This document shows positions 1-5,194 of a stretch of DNA of 5,194 nt, piece after piece. Each line of letters starts with the position of its first letter. Position 1 is the stretch's first letter. Source of the stretch: Ilumatobacteraceae bacterium (GTDB lineage: Bacteria; Actinomycetota; Acidimicrobiia; Acidimicrobiales; Ilumatobacteraceae); NCBI GenBank assembly GCA_023253435.1, contig JALRGJ010000099.1, positions 1-5,194 of the forward strand. The letters run 5' to 3'. The position numbers were made by a program, and so were the translations under genes. The notes below the pieces were generated by a model, which saw only the letters and a list, made by a program, of their open reading frames with translations, ran no database searches and was not told the DNA's origin.

Positions 1-1890
1 TGGACCCATCCAGTAGCGCTCTACTTCTGGATCAACAAATGATTCAGTATTTGTTGGGTCGAGATAACGCATCTCGTACCAGCATGATCCCGCCCATTGA
101 GGCATGACGTTTACTTCACGCTTATATTGCTGTGGTCCGTCACCAAGATCCATGGTGACTGTTGTCCAGTCGGTGACGCGTGCGAGAGGAGGAATTGGGT
201 CACTCGTTGCATCGTCCGGATCTAGTGCGGTGGGTTTGAAATCTGCAAGTTCTGGAAGTAACACGGGAAGCGCAGATTCAGGAACTGCGTGGGCGTTGCC
301 GTATGCGTCGTACACAATGGGAAAGGGTTCACCCCAGTAGCGCTGGCGAGAGAACAGCCAATCACGAAGACGATATGTGGTGGTGGGTTCGCCGTGTCCG
401 TTTGATTTCAGCCATTCATTCATCCGTGACTTCGCATCGGCAATTGAATCAAGACCGTTCAGGCTGAGAGTGGTATTTGATGAGTTGATGTACTCACCAT
501 CGCCAACAAATGCCTCTGGCCACTGGGAACAGTCCGAAGTTGGTTGAAGTGAGTGTGATGCAAACCACTCGTGAGGTGGCATTTGGGTTGCCGTGATATT
601 CAAGTTGTAAGCACGGGCAAATTCAAAGTCTCGTTGGTCGCCACTTGGTACAGCCATAATGGCGCCAGTTCCATAACCCATCAAGACATAGTCGGCAATG
701 TAAATGGGGATCTGATTGCCTGATACTGGGTTTGTTGCCATCGCACCAATGAAGACACCGGTCTTTTCTTTGGTGTCGTCCTGGCGCTCTTCATCTGCCT
801 TAGCCGCTGCAACCGCACGATATGCCGTGACTTCAGACTTGGCATCTGGGGAAGTGAGTGAATCCACCATTGGGTGTTCTGGCGACAACACAAGGAACGT
901 TGCACCAAACAAAGTGTCTGGGCGGGTAGTGAACACCTCTATAGGTCCGGCGGGAGAGTTGAAAGTGACACGAGCACCTTCACTGCGTCCGATCCAGTTG
1001 CGTTGCATCAACTTGATTGCATCGGGCCAATCAAGTCGGTCAAGATCATCAACCAGACGATCTGCATAGGAGGTGATGCGCATCATCCATTGGCGCATGT
1101 TGCGCTTAAAGACGGGGTAGTTCCCAATGTCGGAACGACCTTCAGCCGTCACCTCTTCGTTTGCGAGGATGGTGCCAAGACCGGGACACCAGTTCACCGG
1201 GGCATCTGTGAGATACGCAAGCCTGTAGGAGTCGAGAACTTCGTGTTGTTCGTTAGATGAAAGTGATGACCATGCACGCCCATCCGTTGTGACTCGGGTG
1301 CCATTTTCAAATTCCGTCACCAGTTCATTGATACGGCGCGCCTTGCCCGTTGACTCGTCGAACCAAGCTCCGTGTACTTGTAAAAAGATCCACTGTGTCC
1401 ATTTGTAAAACGCTTCGTCTGTCGTGCTGACGCTTCGACGTGCATCGTGAGCGAGTCCGAGACGACGTAATTGACGACGCATATTTGCAATGTTTGATTC
1501 AGTATTTACTCGAGGGTGAATTCCTGTTGTGATGGCATGTTGTTCTGCAGGAAGTCCAAAGCTGTCGTATCCAAGTGCGTGTAGAACGTTAAAGCCCTTC
1601 ATTCTTTTGAAGCGCCCAAATACATCGGTTCCGATGTAGCCAAGTGGGTGACCTACGTGAAGACCAGCACCCGAGGGGTAGGGGAACATGTCGAGAACGA
1701 AGAGTTTTTCGCGCCCAGCAACCTTGGCGGAATCTGCGAGGGGACCAGCGGTGTTTGGGGCATGGAATGTTCCCTCCTGCTCCCAGTGGTCTTGCCAGCG
1801 GGACTCCATAGAGGCGGCAAGAGACGCTGTGTAACGGTATTTAGGTATTTTTCCTGCGGTAGAGGCGGATGGCACAGCGGAATCAGTCAT
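1..1890 (-). CDS. leuS: Leucyl-tRNA synthetase (LeuRS), N-terminal 630 residues; 3' end beyond the window
   Basis: Cytoplasmic class I synthetase that charges tRNA-Leu with leucine. The frame is open from the ATG at 1890 to the left edge, giving 630 residues with no stop. Visible parts in order: the HIGH-type signature at about residues 70-81 (PYPSGAGLHVGH), followed by GYDSFGLPAEQ; WCPGLGT at 234-240; QRNWIGRSEGA at 296-306, leading into the CP1 editing domain; the editing threonine-rich motif TTRPDT at 321-326; GTGAIMAVPSGDQRDFEFA at 407-425, where Asp421 matches the conserved editing aspartate; RLRDWLFSRQRYWG at 507-520; and WAGSCWYEMRYLDP at 599-612. The family runs to roughly 800-950 residues, so the KMSKS loop and the anticodon-binding and C-terminal domains are outside. 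The sequence follows the actinobacterial form of LeuRS. The ATG is preferred because conserved sequence begins soon after it and the same frame upstream is antisense to rbfA. I see no Shine-Dalgarno before it. It is transcribed divergently from rbfA. Confidence 0.96.
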   Translation of the reverse strand, partial: MTDSAVPSASTAGKIPKYRYTASLAASMESRWQDHWEQEGTFHAPNTAGPLADSAKVAGREKLFVLDMFPYPSGAGLHVGHPLGYIGTDVFGRFKRMKGFNVLHALGYDSFGLPAEQHAITTGIHPRVNTESNIANMRRQLRRLGLAHDARRSVSTTDEAFYKWTQWIFLQVHGAWFDESTGKARRINELVTEFENGTRVTTDGRAWSSLSSNEQHEVLDSYRLAYLTDAPVNWCPGLGTILANEEVTAEGRSDIGNYPVFKRNMRQWMMRITSYADRLVDDLDRLDWPDAIKLMQRNWIGRSEGARVTFNSPAGPIEVFTTRPDTLFGATFLVLSPEHPMVDSLTSPDAKSEVTAYRAVAAAKADEERQDDTKEKTGVFIGAMATNPVSGNQIPIYIADYVLMGYGTGAIMAVPSGDQRDFEFARAYNLNITATQMPPHEWFASHSLQPTSDCSQWPEAFVGDGEYINSSNTTLSLNGLDSIADAKSRMNEWLKSNGHGEPTTTYRLRDWLFSRQRYWGEPFPIVYDAYGNAHAVPESALPVLLPELADFKPTALDPDDATSDPIPPLARVTDWTTVTMDLGDGPQQYKREVNVMPQWAGSCWYEMRYLDPTNTESFVDPEVERYWMGP

Positions 1891-1902
1891 GGCTGTGCCA
1901 TC
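1868..1902. repeat. Perfect 11-bp inverted repeat around the leuS start codon
   Basis: GATGGCACAGC at 1868-1878 and its exact reverse complement GCTGTGCCATC at 1892-1902 are separated by 13 bases. The leuS ATG (1890-1888) lies in the spacer, at its edge. The right arm touches the end of the candidate leuS -10 box and finishes 8 bases before the probable rbfA GTG. As RNA, either strand could form an 11-bp stem with a 13-base loop; as DNA it could be a two-fold operator. The repeat is read directly from the sequence, but its function is not known. Part of it also encodes leuS residues 4-8. Confidence 0.85.
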
Positions 1903-1929
1903 GTATAGGCGTGTCGAAACATCGCCCAA
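1902..1929 (-). promoter_or_regulatory. Candidate leuS promoter, probably giving a leaderless or very short-leader transcript
   Basis: On the minus strand TTGGGC (1929-1924) is followed after 16 bases by TATACG (1907-1902); a shifted reading TACGAT (1905-1900) also fits the loose actinobacterial -10 pattern TAnnnT. Transcription would begin at about 1896-1893, only a few bases before the leuS ATG at 1890. The lack of a purine-rich ribosome-binding site before that ATG agrees with leaderless or near-leaderless translation, which is common in actinobacteria. The -35 match is poor, so this is an inference from position and pattern. Confidence 0.35.
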
Positions 1930-2330
1930 GGTCTAGGTCTCGTCAGCCAAAGGGCGGGTCATCTCACAGTTACCCAAGGACCGCTCGTTTGTCTGAGGTG
2001 CTTCGGGAGGTCATTGCAGAGGAGCTCATCAGAATTGAGGACGAACGCCTCGAGCTGGTCACGATTACGGCCATCGATGTTGACCCGGAAATGAACCGAG
2101 CGATTGTGTATTTCGACTCTATGTTTGGCGAGGAAGACGACGAAGCCGTGATTGATGCGCTCAACGATCATCGCCCACGAATGCAAGCCTCTATCAACAG
2201 GCAGATGCATGCTCGCAAGACACCAATTCTTTCATTCAAACCAGATGAAGTCATTCGTAGCGCGGCGCGCATTGAGGAATTACTGCGCAAGCAGCCAAAC
2301 ACCTCTCCCATCTCTGACGACGAGGAATAA
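1911..2330 (+). CDS. rbfA: 30S ribosome-binding factor A (RbfA)
   Basis: Small KH-fold protein that binds the free 30S subunit and helps mature the 5' end of 16S rRNA; also linked to cold adaptation. From the GTG at 1911 the product has 139 residues. The family pattern is clear: YPRTARLSEVLREVIAEEL at 21-39, then DERLELVTITAIDVDPEMN at 44-62, the strand AIVYFDSMFG at 64-73, a helical middle, and the last conserved block ARKTPILSFKPDE at 101-113 with IEELLRK at 121-127. The tail is acidic (SDDEE). The first 20 residues are basic and low in complexity. The start is uncertain: an ATG at 1869, in the same frame, adds 14 residues, has AGAGG 3 bases before it and overlaps leuS by 22 bp. GTG 1911 is preferred because it avoids that overlap and gives a more usual N-terminal length. 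It is the first gene of a cluster with truB and ribF. Confidence 0.92.
   Translation: MSKHRPRSRSRQPKGGSSHSYPRTARLSEVLREVIAEELIRIEDERLELVTITAIDVDPEMNRAIVYFDSMFGEEDDEAVIDALNDHRPRMQASINRQMHARKTPILSFKPDEVIRSAARIEELLRKQPNTSPISDDEE
2322..2326 (+). promoter_or_regulatory. Shine-Dalgarno site of truB inside the end of rbfA
   Basis: GAGGA lies 7 bases before the truB ATG at 2334 and overlaps the last codons of rbfA, whose stop TAA is at 2328-2330. The site supports this truB start and suggests that translation of truB is coupled to rbfA. Confidence 0.7.
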
Positions 2331-2333
2331 AAC

Positions 2334-3206
2334 ATGGCCAGGAGACGGCCACCAGTAGTGCATGGACTTGTGCTGCTTGACAAACCAGCGGGCATGACGA
2401 GTCACGATGCGGTTTTTAAGTTGCGAGCACCACTTGGTGAAAAGCGAATTGGACATGCAGGCACGTTGGATCCCGATGCCACCGGATTGCTTGTAGTGGG
2501 AGTAGGGAATGTCACCCGCTTAATCCGATTCATGGGCGAGATGGACAAGACGTACTCGTGTGAGATTGTTTTTGGGAGTACAACAAACACGCTCGATGAT
2601 TCCGGAATAGTTACTGAAACTTTCGATATGGCAGTACCCAATGTGGATTCACTTCGCGAGATCATCAAAAGTCGCTTTATTGGCGAGATCATGCAAATTC
2701 CTCCCATGGTGTCGGCTCTGAAAGTGGATGGAAAGCGATTACATCAACTAGCTCGTGAAGGTATCGAGATTGAAAGAGACCCTCGTCCGATCACGGTGTA
2801 CTCATTTGATATCGAGCCCACTCATGACCCCATGGTGATTCGTGCACAGGTGAGATGCGGTGGTGGAACATATATTCGCTCGCTTGGTGCAGATCTTGGT
2901 TCTGCCATTGGTGGCGGTGCACATATTCGTGCACTGAGGCGCCACACCACAGGTCCCTATTCTGTCGATGAAGCAAGTTCACTGGATGCTCCCGTTCTGC
3001 TCCCACCTATTGAGGCGGTGCGAGGTATGCCCATTCACGTTCTCGATGATGAGGGCATCAATGATGTTCTCTACGGCAGAGTGCGAGAAGCATGGGATGG
3101 CAACGGTCCGTGGGCGGTCACAAATACATCGGGAGAATTGGTTGCCGTTTTTGAATTGTGGAAGGACCGAATAGCCAAGCCCACGGTGGTCTTTGGAGGC
3201 AGATAG
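2334..3206 (+). CDS. truB: tRNA pseudouridine(55) synthase TruB
   Basis: Converts uridine 55 in the T-loop of nearly all tRNAs to pseudouridine and also acts as a tRNA chaperone. The product has 290 residues, a normal length for the family. Motifs in order: GLVLLDKPAGMTSHDAV at 11-27; GHAGTLDPDATGLL at 40-53, with the expected catalytic Asp46; MDKTY at 70-74, with the conserved Tyr74; FGSTTNTLDDSG at 80-91; QIPPMVSALKVDGKRLHQLA at 121-140; and GGTYIRSLGADLG at 177-189, with conserved Arg182. The remaining 100 residues match the position of the C-terminal RNA-binding region of TruB. The ATG at 2334 has a good ribosome-binding site and follows the rbfA stop by 3 bases. All key residues that I can place are present. 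Order and spacing fit co-transcription with rbfA and ribF. Confidence 0.97.
   Translation: MARRRPPVVHGLVLLDKPAGMTSHDAVFKLRAPLGEKRIGHAGTLDPDATGLLVVGVGNVTRLIRFMGEMDKTYSCEIVFGSTTNTLDDSGIVTETFDMAVPNVDSLREIIKSRFIGEIMQIPPMVSALKVDGKRLHQLAREGIEIERDPRPITVYSFDIEPTHDPMVIRAQVRCGGGTYIRSLGADLGSAIGGGAHIRALRRHTTGPYSVDEASSLDAPVLLPPIEAVRGMPIHVLDDEGINDVLYGRVREAWDGNGPWAVTNTSGELVAVFELWKDRIAKPTVVFGGR
3195..3199 (+). promoter_or_regulatory. GGAGG, possible distant Shine-Dalgarno of ribF
   Basis: A perfect GGAGG lies in the last codons of truB, 18 bases before the first candidate ribF start (GTG 3218). That spacing is well beyond the usual 5-10 bases, and no ATG, GTG or TTG in the ribF frame lies closer. It may help reinitiation by ribosomes ending truB at 3204-3206, or it may be chance. 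Confidence 0.3.
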
Positions 3207-3217
3207 CGTTTACAGCC

Positions 3218-4174
3218 GTGCAAGTGGTGACAGATCTCTCAACTTCGCCATGGCCGGACCAACGCGCGGTTGTGACCATCGGTGCGTATGACGGAGTGCA
3301 CCTCGGTCACCGAGCAGTGATTGCTCACGTTCGTGAAGAAGCTCAGAAGGCCAACGCATTAAGTGTGGTTGTCACATTTGACCGACACCCAGCAAGCGTG
3401 GTCAGACCAGATGCCGCCCCAAAATTATTGACCAATGCGGAACAAAAACTTGAGCTGCTCCGTGAAACCGGAGTTGATGCGGTTGTTGTTGTGTCTTTTG
3501 ATGAATTACAAGCAAAAGAAACTCCTGTTGATTTTGTGCAGCGGGTTCTTGTCAATTCTTTGCGTGTGAGCAAGGTCATTGTTGGATCAGACTTTCACTT
3601 TGGGCATATGAGGCAGGGCAATGTCACCCTTTTGCGAGAGATGGGTGAGCGATGTGATTTCACATGTGACCCATTGGTGCTCATTCCACGTGCCGATGGT
3701 GTAGACGAGCCTGTGAGTTCTACGGCTATCAGACGTGCACTTGCTGGTGGCGAGATAGACACAGCAAATCGCATGCTGGGGAGACCCCATGAGTTGCGGG
3801 GAGTTGTTGGTCAGGGTGATCAACGTGGGCGCACTATCGGATTTCCTACTGCCAACGTAGAAATTCCACGTGGTATGTGTTTGCCATCTGATGGTGTGTA
3901 TGCCGGTATTTTCCGCAGGGCCGATGGGAATGAATATTCCACTGCAATCAATTTGGGTCGCCGACCTACTTTTTATGACAATGCGCAGACGTCTCTCTTA
4001 GAGGCATACCTGCTCGACTTCACTGGAGATCTGTACGGAGAAGAAGTGGCTGTGCAGTTTCTTTCGTTTCTACGTAGCGAGCGTCAATTTGGTGGCATCA
4101 ACGAATTAAAAGATCAGCTCGCACTTGATATTGAACATGCCAGAAGCGCTGTATTGGCGCGCCGGGGAAAATAA
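3218..4174 (+). CDS. ribF: Bifunctional riboflavin kinase / FAD synthetase (RibF)
   Basis: Cytoplasmic enzyme that phosphorylates riboflavin to FMN and then adenylates FMN to FAD. From GTG 3218 it has 318 residues, typical for bacterial RibF. The N-terminal FAD synthetase half shows IGAYDGVHLGHR at 21-32 (nucleotidyltransferase HxGH), TFDRHPA at 53-59, VGSDFHFGHMRQGN at 122-135 and SSTAIRRAL at 167-175. The C-terminal kinase half shows GRTIGFPTANVE at 204-215, PSDGVYAG at 223-230, INLGRRPTF at 244-252 and LEAYLLDFTGDLYGEEV at 261-277, which holds the expected catalytic glutamate (262). Three GTG codons (3218, 3224, 3227) can each serve as start; an ATG at 3158 would overlap truB by 49 bases and add residues unlike the family. 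The gene begins 11 bases after the truB stop, so it is probably in one transcript with rbfA and truB. Its TAA stop directly abuts the stop of the convergent cofH-like gene. Confidence 0.96.
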   Translation: MQVVTDLSTSPWPDQRAVVTIGAYDGVHLGHRAVIAHVREEAQKANALSVVVTFDRHPASVVRPDAAPKLLTNAEQKLELLRETGVDAVVVVSFDELQAKETPVDFVQRVLVNSLRVSKVIVGSDFHFGHMRQGNVTLLREMGERCDFTCDPLVLIPRADGVDEPVSSTAIRRALAGGEIDTANRMLGRPHELRGVVGQGDQRGRTIGFPTANVEIPRGMCLPSDGVYAGIFRRADGNEYSTAINLGRRPTFYDNAQTSLLEAYLLDFTGDLYGEEVAVQFLSFLRSERQFGGINELKDQLALDIEHARSAVLARRGK

Positions 4175-5194
4175 TTAGTGACCAGCTGCAGGAGACAGTA
4201 AGTCATAAGACGTATTGCGTTGCATCAGGTTTCTGCCAAGTGGTGCCACAATTTCGCTGAAGCGACCTTCGGTCATCATCTGGCCGTGATTTGCACCTGC
4301 AGCGCGTGAAATATTTTCATCCATCAATGTTCCACCAAGGTCATTGCAGCCCGCTTGTAGCAGTTGGGTTGCGCCCGACGTTCCGATCTTTACCCAACTC
4401 ACTTGCACATTGTCGATAAGGCCGTTGTAGAAGATGCGACCAATGGAATGCATCAGAACATTTTCTCTAAAAGTAGGACCGCGTCGAGCCTTGCGTTGCA
4501 AATAAATGGGTGATGCCATGTGAACAAAAGGCAACGGAATGAATTCGGTGAATCCGCCAGTTTCTTTTTGCAGATCACGTGTGACCATCATGTGTTTGGC
4601 CCATGAATCTGGTTGTTCAATGCTGCCAAACATAATTGTGATGTTTGATTTCAAGCCAATACTGTGCGCTTGTCTGTGACACTCCAGCCATTCCTCGGTG
4701 TTGACTTTGTCACTGCAGATAACTGCCCTGATTTTGTCATCCAATATTTCCGCTGCAGTACCTGGCAATGATGCAAGACCGGCATCTTTGAGTCGTAACA
4801 AGTAGTCCCGTAAAGACTCACCATTTCGATGTGCACCCTCGGTGACCTCAAGTGCCGTAAAGCCGTGAACGTGCATGTCTGGCACTGCACTTTTCACCGC
4901 ACGAGTGACGTCGATGTAGTAGTCGCCATCGAAGTCTGGATGAATTCCGCCCTGAAGGGTCACTTCTGTTGCGCCTAGTGCTGCTGCCTCAACTGCCCTG
5001 TCCGCAATGTCGTCAAGCGTGAGTAAGTAGGGAGTGCCACGTAAGTTCAAACTCAACGGGCCCTTGGAAAATCCACAGAACTTGCATTTGTAGGTGCAGA
5101 CATTTGTGTAGTTGATATTGCGGTTATGCACCCATGTCACTGTGTTGCCAACGGCTCGAAATCGAAGCTCGTCTGCGTAATCGGCAATAAAGCC
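4175..5194 (-). CDS. cofH: FO synthase subunit CofH, or the CofH half of FbiC; C-terminal 339 residues, 5' end beyond the window
   Basis: Radical SAM enzyme of coenzyme F420 biosynthesis. CofH joins a tyrosine-derived group to 5-amino-6-ribitylaminouracil, and CofG closes the ring to give the deazaflavin FO. The frame is open to the right edge; a GTG at 5140 is only internal, since the 18 codons before it continue the family (ADELRFRAVGNT). Counting from the edge, NRNINYTNVC is followed by the iron-sulfur motif CxxxCxxC at Cys33, Cys37 and Cys40. QGGIHP is at 81-86, MHVHGFT at 107-113, PGTAAEIL at 144-151, and the CofH-type ending GGTLMDENISRAAGA at 287-301. The ending and GGIHP separate it from the related menaquinone enzymes MqnC and MqnE. 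Many actinobacteria fuse CofG and CofH as FbiC; the window cannot show which form this is. It is convergent with ribF, so not in that operon, and shares no intergenic base with it. Confidence 0.93.
   Translation of the reverse strand, partial: GFIADYADELRFRAVGNTVTWVHNRNINYTNVCTYKCKFCGFSKGPLSLNLRGTPYLLTLDDIADRAVEAAALGATEVTLQGGIHPDFDGDYYIDVTRAVKSAVPDMHVHGFTALEVTEGAHRNGESLRDYLLRLKDAGLASLPGTAAEILDDKIRAVICSDKVNTEEWLECHRQAHSIGLKSNITIMFGSIEQPDSWAKHMMVTRDLQKETGGFTEFIPLPFVHMASPIYLQRKARRGPTFRENVLMHSIGRIFYNGLIDNVQVSWVKIGTSGATQLLQAGCNDLGGTLMDENISRAAGANHGQMMTEGRFSEIVAPLGRNLMQRNTSYDLLSPAAGH

Noticed and set aside
104..1260. Plus-strand open frames at 104-340, 716-1069 and 874-1260
   Set aside because: They lie antisense to well-conserved leuS coding sequence, and their translations show no recognisable domain.
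1887..1901. Minus-strand mini-frame ATGGCACAGCCATGA whose stop overlaps the leuS start
   Set aside because: Four codons only. Its ATG lies upstream of the predicted transcription start and is formed by the inverted-repeat arm, so it is probably not translated.
1648..1908. Plus-strand 86-residue open frame ending at the divergent junction
   Set aside because: It is antisense to the HIGH-motif region of leuS and gives a low-complexity product with no family signal.
1911..2330. A T-box leader for leuS
   Set aside because: The DNA upstream of leuS is rbfA coding sequence, and I saw no T-box-like conserved core on the minus strand.
4146..4170. GCGC - 7 bases - GCGC and the GGCGCGCC palindrome near the ribF end as a terminator
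   Set aside because: The stem is only 4 bp and self-complementary, no T-run follows on either strand, and it is part of ribF coding sequence.
4246..4277. Short hairpins (TCGCT/AGCGA and GACC-TTC-GGTC) in the cofH 3' coding region
   Set aside because: Stems of 4-5 bp without a T-run, inside conserved coding sequence; expected by chance.
4175..5140. A complete 321-residue gene starting at GTG 5140
   Set aside because: The same frame continues to the window edge with conserved CofH residues before that GTG, so it is an internal valine and the gene is cut by the window.

Overview
The window holds five protein genes and almost no non-coding DNA. It suggests an actinobacterium of about half GC (judged by eye, not counted). 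The LeuRS has the form typical of that phylum, and the partial FO synthase subunit points to an F420-producing lineage. I infer Acidimicrobiia, because the stretch after the radical-SAM cysteines (SKGPLSLNLRGTPYLL) and the RbfA start (YPRTARLSEVLREV) resemble what I remember from that class. This is recall, not a search.

Layout from left to right: (1) bases 1-1890, minus strand, the first 630 residues of leucyl-tRNA synthetase (leuS), whose C-terminal part lies beyond the left edge. (2) A divergent junction of about 20 bp, carrying a perfect 11-bp inverted repeat that surrounds the leuS start codon and a candidate leuS promoter. (3) Bases 1911-4174, plus strand, a tight cluster rbfA - truB - ribF with 3-bp and 11-bp gaps. 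(4) Bases 4175-5194, minus strand, the C-terminal part of CofH or of the CofH half of FbiC, converging on ribF with no base between the two stop codons. Its N-terminal part lies beyond the right edge.

The plus-strand genes form the well-known bacterial 'infB-rbfA-truB-ribF-rpsO' neighbourhood cut at both ends. RbfA matures the 30S subunit, TruB makes pseudouridine 55 in tRNA, and RibF makes FMN and FAD. infB is not directly upstream, because leuS occupies that place on the other strand. rpsO/pnp is not directly downstream, because the FO synthase gene occupies that place. leuS fits the translation theme. CofH uses an intermediate of the riboflavin pathway to build the deazaflavin FO, so the flavin theme continues across the convergent boundary, though not in one operon.

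I see no defence system, mobile element, CRISPR array, tRNA or rRNA, and no clearly new system. The most unusual signal is the inverted repeat at the leuS/rbfA junction.
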